Below, in pieces: positions 27,376 to 36,269 of a stretch of DNA of 64,000 nucleotides (positions within the stretch are counted from its first letter, which is position 1; each line of letters starts with the position of its first letter). A program made the translations under genes and the position numbers. The notes beneath the pieces are model-generated. The model made no database searches, had not been told where the DNA came from, and saw only the letters and a list, made by a program, of their open reading frames with translations. This stretch comes from Rhizobium sp. G21 (lineage in GTDB: Bacteria > Pseudomonadota > Alphaproteobacteria > Rhizobiales > Rhizobiaceae). Where the stretch lies: assembly GCF_014158035.1 (NCBI RefSeq), contig NZ_JACFXW010000002.1, positions 601,001-665,000 on the forward strand. Reading direction: 5' to 3'.

Positions 27376-27906
27376 TCATGCCGGAATCATCGTCTCGTAC
27401 TCGTCGCGCAGGCGCGACCAAACATTCCAGAAGGGTTTCGGATCGGCTGCTTCCAGCCGCGCTTTGAGGATGTCGAGATGCGCGTGCCAGCCGGCGCCGA
27501 TCTTGACCATATTGGCGCGGTCGCTGATGCGCTTGTGGATCACCGTCAGCAGAACATCCTCGCCCTTGGGCTCCAGCGTGAAGCTGACTTCGCCGGGACC
27601 CCAGGCGAAAGCGAGTTTGTGCGGCGGATCGACTTCCGTCACACGGCTCTGCATGCGATGCTCCTCCCCGAAACCCTCGGGACGCTGGCCCGGAGGGCTG
27701 GTCAGCTCGTCATTGCGCCAGACCAGTTCGATGGGCCCATCGATCGTGAGATCCATCGGTCCCGACGCCAGCCACTGGCGGCGCAGCTCGCTGTCGGTAA
27801 GATAGGACCAGACGCGCTCGGCGGGGCCGGGCAAGAGGCGTTCGAGTTTCAAGGTCGCTTGTTCGACGACGGCGGCATAGGCGTTCAGTTTGGCATGCTC
27901 ATTCAT
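27376..27906 (-). CDS. SRPBCC / AHSA1 domain protein
   Basis: This is a 176-aa START-like (Activator of Hsp90 ATPase homolog 1-like) protein. Typical elements are LKLERLLPGPAERVWSYLTDSELRRQWLASG and the C-terminal helix GWHAHLDILKARLE. Such proteins bind small hydrophobic ligands. ATG 27906 overlaps the ArsR stop by 4 bp (ATGA), so the pair is translationally coupled, the common ArsR-SRPBCC arrangement. Confidence 0.86.
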   Translation of the reverse strand: MNEHAKLNAYAAVVEQATLKLERLLPGPAERVWSYLTDSELRRQWLASGPMDLTIDGPIELVWRNDELTSPPGQRPEGFGEEHRMQSRVTEVDPPHKLAFAWGPGEVSFTLEPKGEDVLLTVIHKRISDRANMVKIGAGWHAHLDILKARLEAADPKPFWNVWSRLRDEYETMIPA

Positions 27907-28268
27907 CGGGTCTCTCCCTTTGTTGCATTTCCATCGCCGCCGCGGTCCGTCCGCAGCAGATTTTCGAGAATATCGAGACGATCGGTCCAGAAGCGCTGGT
28001 AGATCGCCAGCCACTCATGCGCCCGCGCCAAAGGCCCGGGATCGAGCCGGCAGACATGCGTGCGCCCCCTCACCTCCCGGCGGATTAGGCCTGCGCTTTC
28101 CAGCACCTTGATGTGCTTGGAAGCTGCGGCCAGCGACATGTCGTGCGGCGCGGCGAGATCGCCGACGCTGCGTTCGCCCGAGGCGAGCGCCGCCAGCATG
28201 CCCCGGCGCGTCGCATCCGACAAAGCGTGGAAGATCTGATCCATCTGTTGTGTATTATGTTCAACCAT
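27903..28268 (-). CDS. ArsR-family regulator
   Basis: This is a 121-aa winged-helix repressor. DQIFHALSDATRRGMLAALASGERSVGDLAAPHDMSLAAASKHIKVLESAGLI is the canonical ArsR DNA-binding region. No metal-binding Cys motif (CxC) is seen, so it is of the non-metal type that pairs with SRPBCC proteins. The start MVEHNTQQ fits family alignments; its ATG lies inside a perfect 16-bp palindrome, suggesting autorepression and perhaps a leaderless or very short leader message. Confidence 0.86.
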   Translation of the reverse strand: MVEHNTQQMDQIFHALSDATRRGMLAALASGERSVGDLAAPHDMSLAAASKHIKVLESAGLIRREVRGRTHVCRLDPGPLARAHEWLAIYQRFWTDRLDILENLLRTDRGGDGNATKGETR

Positions 28269-28276
28269 ATGGTTGA
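28261..28276. promoter_or_regulatory. ArsR operator, site 1 (perfect palindrome over start codon)
   Basis: TCAACCATATGGTTGA is a perfect 16-bp palindrome spanning the arsR start codon at 28266-28268. TCAACC/GGTTGA half-sites recur at 28301-28316, exactly 40 bp away. Confidence 0.7.
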
Positions 28277-28300
28277 ATGTGCGCGATCGGCGCATAATTG

Positions 28301-28316
28301 TCAACCGACTGGTTTA
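28301..28316. promoter_or_regulatory. ArsR operator, site 2
   Basis: TCAACCGACTGGTTTA keeps the TCAACC-n4-GGTT(T/G)A form of site 1 with one half-site mismatch. The 40-bp spacing, close to four helical turns, puts both sites on the same DNA face. Confidence 0.65.
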
Positions 28317-28377
28317 ATATATTTCCATGAAGCGACGAGCCGCTTGGCGGCCCGGCGACTATCCGCTGGAATGAAGG

Positions 28378-29521
28378 TCAGGTCAGCCGGTCGAGGATTT
28401 TGCCGAGCATGGTCCGGCAGGCTTCCATCTGGCTGAGGTCGATGAATTCGTCGGGCTTGTGGCCCTGCTCCATATCGCCGGGACCGCAGACGATCGAAGG
28501 CGCGCCGAATGCCTGTTCGAACAAGCCGCCTTCGGTGCCGAAAGAGACCTTGAATTGCTCGCCGCCGGACAGAGACTTCACCGCCTCGGTCGCCTTGCCG
28601 CGCGGATCGACATTGAGGCCCGGATAGGTGTTGAAGATGTCTAGACGGATGCCTGTTTCCGGGAAGCGCTTGCGGCCCTCGGCGGTGATCCGCTCGGCCT
28701 TGTCGAACAACCTGGCTATATAGGCCATGGGGTCGTCGCCGGCGAGATTGCGGATTTCAAAATCGAGACGGCAGGCGTCGGGCACGATATTGAGCGCGGT
28801 GCCGCCCTGAATTACGCCGGCATGCAGCGTGGTGTAGGGCACGGTGTAGTCGTCGTCACGGGGGCCGGAGGCTTCGATGTCGGCCTGGATCGCGCGCACT
28901 TCCGCCAGAAGCTCCGTCGCCATATAGATGGCGTTAAGGCCGGTGGGGGCGAGCGCCGAATGGGCCGAATGGCCGGTGCAATAGGCTTTGACGCCGGTCT
29001 TGCCCTTATGGCCGGTGGCGACCTGCATGGCGGTGGGTTCGCCGATCAGCACCCATTCCGGATCGATGCCGGCGGTGGCGAGCTCATCCAGCATCGGGCG
29101 TACGCCGACGCAGCCGATTTCCTCGTCATAGGAAAAAGCGAGATGCAAGGGCCGCGTCAGCCGGCGCTCTGTGGCGGCGACGGCCGCCTCCATGGCGCAG
29201 GCGATGAAGCCTTTCATGTCGGTGGTCCCGCGTCCATAGAAGCGGTCGCCCTTGCGGCTCATGCGGAAGGGTCGACGGTCCAGGCCTGGCCATCGACAGG
29301 CACGACGTCGGTATGGCCCGAGAGCACGATGCCCCCGGCCCTTCCGGGCCGATCGTGGCGAAGAGCGAGGCGCGGTCGCCATTCTCATGCGGGAAGAGAC
29401 GCGAGGCAATGCCCGCCGCCGCCAGCGCATCGGCGATATAGCGAATGAGATCGATATTGCCGTCTCTGCTGACGGACGGGAAAGCGATCAATCGGTCGAG
29501 GATGTCATAGGCGCTGGTCAT
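28378..29521 (-). CDS. argE: Acetylornithine deacetylase-type M20 peptidase (two frameshifts)
   Basis: This is a zinc amidohydrolase of the M20/ArgE family, 381 aa after correction. Metal-site motifs are LSGHTDVVPVDG and GRGTTDMKGF, followed by the catalytic/ligand segment SYDEEIGCVG and later GTEGGLFEQA. Three reading frames are needed: one base is missing at the C5 run 29332-29336 (coding G run) and another at the GGG run 29269-29271. Adding both gives a length divisible by three. ATG 29521 gives the start MTSAYDILDRLIAFPSVSRDGN. The gene is not near arginine genes, so other N-acyl amino acids are possible substrates. A LysR gene follows upstream on the same strand. Confidence 0.83.
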
Positions 29522-29589
29522 GCGAGGCGATTCCTGTTTGCCGCAAACTACCGCTGCGACCGTGGCGGACGCAAGGACGCATCGCGACG

Positions 29590-30447
29590 TCAGGGCGCCG
29601 CGCGCAGATTGATCGCCTTGCGCATGATCTCTTCGCTGAGCGCCGAGGTCAGCGCCTTGTCGGCGCCGCGGCGCTCGACGAGCACGAATTCGACATCTTC
29701 GAGTTCGGGGAGGCGACCGGCGGGGATCTCGCGCAGGCCCGGCGGCGCGAGGCTGCGCGGCTGCACGAAGACGCCCATTCCGGCCTTGGCGGCTGCGGTC
29801 AGCCCGCTGAGGCTGCCGCAGGTGCAACTGATCCGCCAGGTGACGCCGGCTTTGTTCAGCGCTTCGAGCGCGATCGATCGGGTGACGCTCGGAGAGGGAA
29901 AGGCGATCAGTGGCAATGGCGTCTGCATCAGGGAGTGGTCGGGATCACGGGCCAGCCAGACCAGCGGTTCGCGATGCAGGAGTGCGCCGCGGGTTTCTCC
30001 CAATCGCCGCTTGGCGAGCACCAGGTCGATCTCGCCATTGTCCTGCATCTGGAACAGCGGTCCGGACAGCGCCACCGTCAATTCGAGATCGACGGAGGGG
30101 TGGGAGCGGGCGAAGCCTTCGAGGATCAGCGGCAACTGGCTGTTGACGAGATCTTCGGAGACGCCGAAGCGGATGCGGCCGCGAAGGTCGCCCGCGCGGA
30201 AGTGGCGTTCGGCGCGGCCCGCGATGGCCAGAATATCCCGCGCATAGGCGATCATCGCCTCGCCATCACCGGACAGCGCCACCCGCTGCGTGTCTCGCGA
30301 GAATAGTCGTCGGCCGACAACAGTTTCGAGTTTCTGGATATGCTGGCTGACCGTGGATTGCCCGAGGCCCAGCCGCTCCGCGGCCAGCGTGAAACTGCCC
30401 GTCTCCTCGACGGCGACGAACGATCGGAGTTGGACGAGGTCGAACAT
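29590..30447 (-). CDS. LysR-family transcriptional regulator
   Basis: This is a 285-aa LTTR. The HTH at residues 1-60 reads MFDLVQLRSFVAVEETGSFTLAAERLGLGQSTVSQHIQKLE, resembling the ArgP/IclR-like LTTRs that control exporters. It is divergent from the SBF-like transporter at 30531 with an 83-bp shared promoter region, the classical LTTR-target arrangement. The M20 peptidase gene lies downstream on the same strand. Confidence 0.87.
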   Translation of the reverse strand: MFDLVQLRSFVAVEETGSFTLAAERLGLGQSTVSQHIQKLETVVGRRLFSRDTQRVALSGDGEAMIAYARDILAIAGRAERHFRAGDLRGRIRFGVSEDLVNSQLPLILEGFARSHPSVDLELTVALSGPLFQMQDNGEIDLVLAKRRLGETRGALLHREPLVWLARDPDHSLMQTPLPLIAFPSPSVTRSIALEALNKAGVTWRISCTCGSLSGLTAAAKAGMGVFVQPRSLAPPGLREIPAGRLPELEDVEFVLVERRGADKALTSALSEEIMRKAINLRAAP

Positions 30448-30530
30448 GCTTATTGCGCTCCATGATGACTATTATTTCTTGTATTGCGAATCGTGATGAT
30501 CGACAATTGCCGCGTCAGAAGGATTCCGCC

Positions 30531-31523
30531 ATGCGCCGCTATATTCCCAACAGCTTCACGCTGATGCTCATCTCCACCGTCATCATCGCCTCGCTGCTGC
30601 CGGCCAGCGGCGCCTTTGCGGATTGGTTCGGGGTCGCGACCGACATCGCCATTGCGCTGCTGTTCTTCCTGCATGGCGCCCGGCTGTCGCGTGAGACGGT
30701 GATCAAGGGCATGCTGCATTGGCGACTGCATCTGGTGATCCTGGCGGTGACCTTCATCGTTTTCCCGCTCCTGGGTTTGGCGCTCGGCATGCTGCCGGAA
30801 AGCCTGCTGCCGCAGCCGCTCTATCTCGGCCTGCTCTATCTCTGTGTGTTGCCGTCCACTGTGCAGTCGTCGATCGCCTTCACCTCCATGGCGGGCGGCA
30901 ATGTGCCGGCAGCCGTCTGCTCGGCCTCGGCCTCCAACATCATCGGCATGTTCCTGACGCCGCTCCTGGTCTATCTGCTGTTTTCGCTGGGCGATGGCGG
31001 CGGCGGCTTTTCACTGGGCGGTCTGGAAAAGATCATGCTGCAATTGCTCGCACCCTTCGTGCTCGGCCAGATCCTGCAGCCCTGGGTCGGCGACTGGGTG
31101 CGGTCGAAGAAGAACCTTCTTCTGCCCGTCGATCGCGGCTCCATCCTGATGGTCGTTTATCTCGCTTTCAGCCATGCGGTGATCGAAGGCGTCTGGAGCG
31201 ATTTTTCGCTGCGCGATCTCGCCGTGGTCGCCGTCATCGATGTGCTGCTTCTGGCGATCGTGCTGGCGCTGACCTATTGGGGATCGAAGGCGCTGGGCTT
31301 CAACCGCGAGGACGAGATCGTCATCGTCTTCTGCGGCTCCAAGAAGAGCCTGGCGAGCGGCGTGCCGATGGCCAACGCCCTGTTCTCCGGGCCGATAATC
31401 GGCTCGATCGTGCTGCCGATCATGCTGTTTCACCAGATCCAACTGATGACCTGCGCCGTGATCGCCGAAAAATACGCCGCGGCCGCGCGCCGTCGCGCAG
31501 AGGCGAAAGTCGCGATCGCCTGA
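30531..31523 (+). CDS. Bile acid:sodium symporter family transporter (SBF-like, YfeH type)
   Basis: This is a 330-aa inner-membrane protein with about nine or ten hydrophobic segments. Family features are LFFLHGARLSRETVIKGM in the N-terminal half, PSTVQSSIAFTSMAGGNVPAAVCSA (the crossover-helix region) and CGSKKSLASGVPMANALF near the end. ATG 30531 follows AGAAGG at 10 bases. It is divergent from a LysR regulator. Members move organic anions with sodium; the substrate is unknown. Confidence 0.86.
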   Translation: MRRYIPNSFTLMLISTVIIASLLPASGAFADWFGVATDIAIALLFFLHGARLSRETVIKGMLHWRLHLVILAVTFIVFPLLGLALGMLPESLLPQPLYLGLLYLCVLPSTVQSSIAFTSMAGGNVPAAVCSASASNIIGMFLTPLLVYLLFSLGDGGGGFSLGGLEKIMLQLLAPFVLGQILQPWVGDWVRSKKNLLLPVDRGSILMVVYLAFSHAVIEGVWSDFSLRDLAVVAVIDVLLLAIVLALTYWGSKALGFNREDEIVIVFCGSKKSLASGVPMANALFSGPIIGSIVLPIMLFHQIQLMTCAVIAEKYAAAARRRAEAKVAIA

Positions 31524-31529
31524 ACTGGA

Positions 31530-32327
31530 TCAGTTCTCGGCGCGAAGCGTGGTCGTATAGGTGAACCGTTCGGCGGGGAGAACTTGGAAGGCATATTCCA
31601 GGAGCCGCCGCCCTGAGCCGTAATAGCGGCGGGTCACCACCAGCGCTAGATCGCCGACCTTGGCGTCGAGCCGGGCGGCGATCTCTTCGTTGAGCGCCAT
31701 CGGCTTGATATCCTGCTCGATTTCCTGGATTTTCTCGCCGGTATATTGTTCAATGTAGTGAAAGATCGCGCTGCGGGCGATGTCGAGATCCTTGACCGCC
31801 GCCGACAGCCGCGCGTCGACATAGATTTCGTTCCAGGAAAATGGTTTGCTGCGATTTGTGGGATAGCGAATTCCGGCCATATGCAGGAATTTGCGGCCGG
31901 GGCGGCAGCCGAGCTCGACCGCCAGCCTGCCCTGTGCGGAAATTTCTTCCTTGAACGAGATCACGAATTCGGTTTCGGCGGCGATCTCGAACAGTTCGGA
32001 ACGGGACTGGGCGATGAACCGGGCCCGCGCCGGGTTGAACCCCGCTTCGACCCTCGTCCCCACGCCTTTCCGGGCTGAAAGACGACCCTGATTGCGCAGC
32101 ATGCCGATCGCCTGGCGGATGGTCTGGCGGCTGACGCCGAGCGTTTCCGCCATCTCCTTTTCGGTCGGCAGCAGCGAGCCGACCGGATAGTCGCCATTGT
32201 TGATCTTGCCCTCGATGTGGCGGACGACCTGAAGATAAAGCGGCGCGGTGTCGAGTTTCGGCTTCCAGCCTTTCGCCGCGGTCATGTCTTCGTTTTGGTG
32301 GTCGCCAAGCGTGGGTGTCGAGATCAT
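31530..32327 (-). CDS. GntR-family regulator, HutC/UTRA type
   Basis: This is a 265-aa regulator with an N-terminal GntR HTH (LYLQVVRHIEGKINNGDYPVGSLLPTEKEMAETLGVSRQTIRQAIGML) and a C-terminal UTRA ligand domain (SWNEIYVDARLSAAV... DLALVVTRRYYGSGRRLLEYA). A second ATG at 32285 (MTAAKGW) is an equally plausible start; neither has a strong ribosome-binding site. It converges on the SBF-like transporter gene and has no obvious catabolic neighbours, so its target is unknown. Confidence 0.85.
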   Translation of the reverse strand: MISTPTLGDHQNEDMTAAKGWKPKLDTAPLYLQVVRHIEGKINNGDYPVGSLLPTEKEMAETLGVSRQTIRQAIGMLRNQGRLSARKGVGTRVEAGFNPARARFIAQSRSELFEIAAETEFVISFKEEISAQGRLAVELGCRPGRKFLHMAGIRYPTNRSKPFSWNEIYVDARLSAAVKDLDIARSAIFHYIEQYTGEKIQEIEQDIKPMALNEEIAARLDAKVGDLALVVTRRYYGSGRRLLEYAFQVLPAERFTYTTTLRAEN

Positions 32328-32418
32328 GGGACGAATATGCCTTGTGCGCGGCCTTTCAATCCTCTTTTTGCGGAGATTGCAAATGGAATCATCACGACGC
32401 GGGCATACGATGTCGCGC

Positions 32419-33117
32419 TCAGGCGGAGCCCTCGTCGCTGTCCCCGCGTCGGGTTACGACAATGGCGCCGACGATGGTCAAGGCGGCCATCGCAAACCAG
32501 GTCAGAGCATATTGGAGATGGTGGTTGGAAAAGGCGACGACCGTCAATCCGGTCACCGGATAGGCGTTCGCCGCGCCCTTGGCGGCAGCCTCGACATCGA
32601 TGAAAAATGGCGCGACGGACGACAGGCCGCGCGCGCGGGCGATTTCCACGACATCGCGGGAGAACCAGCGTCCGGCCGCCGGATCGTTGTCGCGCAGGAA
32701 GCCGCCTTTCGGCTCGGTCAACCGCAGAAGCCCGGTCACGCTGATTGCGCCCGACGGCGCGGCGTAGGCGGTCTGGTCTTTCAGATCCTGCGGAATGAAG
32801 CCGCGGTTCACGAGGATCACGCGGCCCTCCTCGCTCGTCATCGGCGTCATCACCCAGAAACCGGGCCCGAGTTTCGTCACCGCCTGGGTCAGCGTATCGG
32901 CGTCGGCGATATAGGTTCCGGCGATCCGGATGCGGCGATATTCGTCGTCGCCTGTCGCCGTCTCAGGCGGGGCGACGGGGGCGGCATGGATGCGGGCGTC
33001 GACGCGGGCGATGAGATCCTGTTTCCATTGCAGCCGTTCGATCTGCCAGACGCCGAGGCCGACGAAGGTCAGGAAGGCGAGGCCCAGCAGGCCGAGAAGC
33101 AGAATGCGCTTGGTCAT
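32419..33117 (-). CDS. SURF1 family cytochrome oxidase assembly protein
   Basis: This is a 232-aa membrane protein with a transmembrane helix at each end (residues 4-23 and about 200-222) enclosing a periplasmic domain, the SURF1 topology. Conserved pieces include GVWQIERLQWKQ, VILVNRGFIP and NHHLQYALTWFAMA. SURF1 proteins help insert heme into heme-copper oxidases; here it follows the cyo operon. A strong terminator lies between cyoD and this gene. Confidence 0.87.
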   Translation of the reverse strand: MTKRILLLGLLGLAFLTFVGLGVWQIERLQWKQDLIARVDARIHAAPVAPPETATGDDEYRRIRIAGTYIADADTLTQAVTKLGPGFWVMTPMTSEEGRVILVNRGFIPQDLKDQTAYAAPSGAISVTGLLRLTEPKGGFLRDNDPAAGRWFSRDVVEIARARGLSSVAPFFIDVEAAAKGAANAYPVTGLTVVAFSNHHLQYALTWFAMAALTIVGAIVVTRRGDSDEGSA

Positions 33118-33136
33118 GTCGTCTCTCCAAACAAAA

Positions 33137-33164
33137 AGCCGCGGCGCAAGAGTGAGCCGCGGCT
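33137..33164 (-). terminator. Rho-independent terminator after cyoD
   Basis: On the minus strand AGCCGCGGC, a 10-base loop and GCCGCGGCT are followed by TTTTTG. It lies between the cyoD stop and the SURF1 start, so SURF1 is either read by leakage or needs its own promoter. Confidence 0.85.
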
Positions 33165-33198
33165 TCGCTGAGCTTATACGCCCGATGTCGCGGCCCGA

Positions 33199-33603
33199 TT
33201 ATGGGACGTTGCGCATCATGTCCGGCGACATCGGCATCATATTGGTGTTGAGGTGATGCATGACCCAGAGCGACCCGGTCAGTGCGATCACCACCAGCAG
33301 CAGGGTGAAGACGAGCGCCATAAAGGTCCAGCCGCCTTCCGACTTCAGGTTCATATGCAGGAAGTAGATCATGTGGACGACGATCTGCACGACGGCGAAG
33401 CCCATGATCACCAGTCCGGCGGCGAGCTTGTTGTCGCCGAACACATCAGCCATCACCACATAGAACGGGATCGCGGTGAGGATGACCGACAGCACGAAGC
33501 CCGTCATATAGCTCTTGAACGTGCCATGCGAGGCCTCATGCCCATGGCTATGGGCATGGTGGGCTTCCATGGCGTCTTCATGTCCGTGAGAATGCGCGCT
33601 CAT
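33199..33603 (-). CDS. cyoD: Cytochrome o ubiquinol oxidase subunit IV
   Basis: This is a 134-aa subunit with three transmembrane helices (SYMTGFVLSVILTAIPFYVVM, LAAGLVIMGFAVVQIVVHMIYFLHM, WTFMALVFTLLLVVIALTGSLWVM). The N-terminus is unusually His-rich (HSHGHEDAMEAHHAHSHGHE), which may bind metal. ATG 33603 overlaps the cyoC stop by 4 bp. CyoD is needed for CuB assembly in the bo3-type oxidase. Confidence 0.92.
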   Translation of the reverse strand: MSAHSHGHEDAMEAHHAHSHGHEASHGTFKSYMTGFVLSVILTAIPFYVVMADVFGDNKLAAGLVIMGFAVVQIVVHMIYFLHMNLKSEGGWTFMALVFTLLLVVIALTGSLWVMHHLNTNMMPMSPDMMRNVP

Positions 33604-34220
33604 CCGATGACTCCGATCAGGTAAACGAGAGAGAAGACGCCGATCCAGACGACGTCGAGGAAGTGCCAGAACATCGACAGGCACATCAGGCGACGCTTGT
33701 TCTCATGGATCAGGCCATGCATCGACACCTGCACCATCAGCGTGATCAGCCAGATGATGCCGAAGGTCACGTGCAGACCATGGGTGCCGACCAGCGTGAA
33801 AAAGGCCGACAGGAAGGCGCTGCGCTGTGGGCCTGCGCCCTCATGGATCAGATGGTGGAACTCATAGAGTTCGAGACCCAGAAACGCCGCGCCGAACAGA
33901 CCGGTAATTCCAAGCCAGAGCAGCGTGCCGCTCTTGTCGCCCTTTTCCATCCGGAGCATGGCGAAGCCATAGGTGATGGAGGAGAACAGCAGCATGGCGG
34001 TGTTGATCGCCACCAGCGGCAGGTCGAACAGATCCGCAGGCGACGGGCCGGCCGCATAATTGCGGCCGAGCACGGCATAGGTCGCGAACAGGATCGCGAA
34101 GATGAGGCAGTCGCTCATCAGGTAGAGCCAGAAGCCCAGATTGGTGCTGTTCTCCGGATGGTGATCTTCCGTCAGGTAGAACTGCGGCTTGTCGGTCGAG
34201 GTTTGAGGATGCGCGCTCAT
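33600..34220 (-). CDS. cyoC: Cytochrome o ubiquinol oxidase subunit III
   Basis: This 206-aa protein has five hydrophobic helices, as in CyoC. Recognisable are ENSTNLGFWLYLMSDCLIFAILFATYAVL and THGLHVTFGIIWLITLMVQV near the C-terminal half. It lies between cyoB, 2 bp away, and cyoD, with a 4-bp overlap. It is a structural subunit of the bo3-type quinol oxidase. Confidence 0.94.
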   Translation of the reverse strand: MSAHPQTSTDKPQFYLTEDHHPENSTNLGFWLYLMSDCLIFAILFATYAVLGRNYAAGPSPADLFDLPLVAINTAMLLFSSITYGFAMLRMEKGDKSGTLLWLGITGLFGAAFLGLELYEFHHLIHEGAGPQRSAFLSAFFTLVGTHGLHVTFGIIWLITLMVQVSMHGLIHENKRRLMCLSMFWHFLDVVWIGVFSLVYLIGVIG

Positions 34221-34222
34221 GA

Positions 34223-36226
34223 TTACCCCTTGGCGGCCAGAAGCGCGGTGCGCTTGGCTTCGGTGTCGATCACTTCATCGGCGGGGATGTAGTAATCGCG
34301 CTTGTAGTTGAAGGTGTGGCCGATCGACACCGCGAGGATGGCGATGAAGGACACGGCCGCGAGCCACCAGATGTACCAGATCAGGGCGAAGGCGAGGACG
34401 ACGCTCAAACCGCCGAGAATGACGCCCGTGCCGGTGTTCTTCGGCATGTGGATCGGCTTGAAGCCTTCCAGCGGACGGCTGTAGCCGCGGCTCTTCATGT
34501 CATACCAGGCGTCGCTGTCATGCACGACCGGCGTGAAGGCGAAGTTGTAGTCCGGCGGCGGCGACGAGGTCGACCATTCGAGCGTGCGGCCGTTCCAGGG
34601 ATCGCCCGTCACGTCGCGCAGTTCTTCGCGCTTGAAGAAGGACACGACCAACTGGATCACGAAGCAGCCGATGCCGGCGGCGATCAGCACCGCGCCGAAG
34701 GCGGCGATCACGAACCAGATCTGCAATGAGGGATCCTCGAACTGGCTGAGGCGGCGGGTGACGCCCATCAGGCCGAGCACATAGAGCGGCATGAAGGCGA
34801 AATAGAAGCCGATGAGCCAGAACCAGAAGGACAGCTTGCCCCAGAACGGATCGAGCTTGAAGCCGAAGGCTTTCGGGAACCAGAAGTTCACGCCGGCGAG
34901 CAGGCCGAACACCACGCCGCCGATGATCACATTGTGGAAGTGCGCGATCAGGAACAGCGAGTTGTGCAGCACGAAGTCGGCCGGAGGAACCGCGAGCAGA
35001 ACGCCGGTCATGCCGCCGATGACGAAGGTCACCATGAAGCCGAGCGTCCAGTACATCGGCACTTCGAAGCGAATGCGGCCGCGATACATGGTGAACAACC
35101 AGTTGAATATCTTCGCGCCCGTCGGGATCGAGATGATCATCGTGGTGATGCCGAAGAACGAATTCACGCTCGCGCCGGCGCCCATGGTGAAGAAGTGATG
35201 CAGCCAGACGAGATAGCTGAGGATGGTGATGACGACGGTGGCGTAGACCATCGAGGCGTAGCCGAACAGGCGCTTGCCGGAGAAGGTCGAGACGACTTCC
35301 GAAAAGATGCCGAAGGCGGGCAGGATCAGGATGTAGACTTCGGGGTGGCCCCAGATCCAGATGAGGTTGACATACATCATCGGATTGCCGCCGAGGTCGT
35401 TGGTGAAGAAGTTCGTGCCAACGTAACGGTCGAGCGACAGCAGAGCGAGGGTGGCCGTCAGGATGGGGAAGGTCGCGACGATCAGGATGTTGGTGCAGAG
35501 CGAGGTCCAGGTGAAGACGGGCATCTTCATCATGGTCATGCCCGGCGCGCGCATCTTGACGATGGTGGCGATCAGGTTGATGCCCGACAGCGTCGTGCCC
35601 ACGCCCGCCACCTGCAGGCCCCAGATATAATAGTCGACGCCTACGCCGGGACTGTAATCGGCTCCCGACAGCGGCGGATAGGCCAGCCAGCCGGTGCGCG
35701 CGAATTCGCCGACGAATAGCGAGATCATGATGATCGCCGCGCCCGCCGCCGTCATCCAGAAGGAGAAGTTATTGAGGAACGGGAAGGAGACGTCGCGCGC
35801 GCCGATCTGCAAGGGCACGACGAGGTTCATAAGGCCGGTCACGAAGGGCATGGCCATGAAGAAGATCATGATCACGCCATGGGCGGTGAAGACCTGGTCG
35901 TAGTGATGCGGCGGCAGGAAGCCCTCATTGCCGTTGAAGGCGATGGCCTGCTGGCCGCGCATCATCAGCGCGTCGGCGAAACCGCGCAGCAGCATGACAA
36001 GCGCCAGGATCACATACATGATGCCGATCTTCTTGTGGTCGACGGATGTCAGCCAGTCGCGCCACAGCAAGCCCCAGACCTTGAAATAGGTCAGGAGGGC
36101 GAACAGCGCGACGCCGCCCACGGCGACGCCGGCGAAGGTCATGACGAGGATCGGCTCGTGATACGGGATCGCGTCCAGCGTCAGCCGGCCGAAGATGAGT
36201 TTCAGGAATTCAGGATCGGAAAACAT
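34223..36226 (-). CDS. cyoB: Cytochrome o ubiquinol oxidase subunit I
   Basis: This is the 667-aa catalytic heme-copper subunit with the expected ligands: low-spin heme His in VFTAHGVIMIFF and in HFHNVIIGG, CuB ligands in WGHPEVYILILP (with the cross-linked Tyr) and LHHFFTMG, and high-spin heme His in LIAHFHN. It reduces O2 to water at the inner membrane with quinol and pumps protons. Length and about 15 helices match CyoB. It lies 43 bp downstream of cyoA. Confidence 0.96.
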   Translation of the reverse strand: MFSDPEFLKLIFGRLTLDAIPYHEPILVMTFAGVAVGGVALFALLTYFKVWGLLWRDWLTSVDHKKIGIMYVILALVMLLRGFADALMMRGQQAIAFNGNEGFLPPHHYDQVFTAHGVIMIFFMAMPFVTGLMNLVVPLQIGARDVSFPFLNNFSFWMTAAGAAIIMISLFVGEFARTGWLAYPPLSGADYSPGVGVDYYIWGLQVAGVGTTLSGINLIATIVKMRAPGMTMMKMPVFTWTSLCTNILIVATFPILTATLALLSLDRYVGTNFFTNDLGGNPMMYVNLIWIWGHPEVYILILPAFGIFSEVVSTFSGKRLFGYASMVYATVVITILSYLVWLHHFFTMGAGASVNSFFGITTMIISIPTGAKIFNWLFTMYRGRIRFEVPMYWTLGFMVTFVIGGMTGVLLAVPPADFVLHNSLFLIAHFHNVIIGGVVFGLLAGVNFWFPKAFGFKLDPFWGKLSFWFWLIGFYFAFMPLYVLGLMGVTRRLSQFEDPSLQIWFVIAAFGAVLIAAGIGCFVIQLVVSFFKREELRDVTGDPWNGRTLEWSTSSPPPDYNFAFTPVVHDSDAWYDMKSRGYSRPLEGFKPIHMPKNTGTGVILGGLSVVLAFALIWYIWWLAAVSFIAILAVSIGHTFNYKRDYYIPADEVIDTEAKRTALLAAKG

Positions 36227-36269
36227 GGATGTCTCGTCCGTTCATCGAATGGGGCGCTGAGACGCCGTG

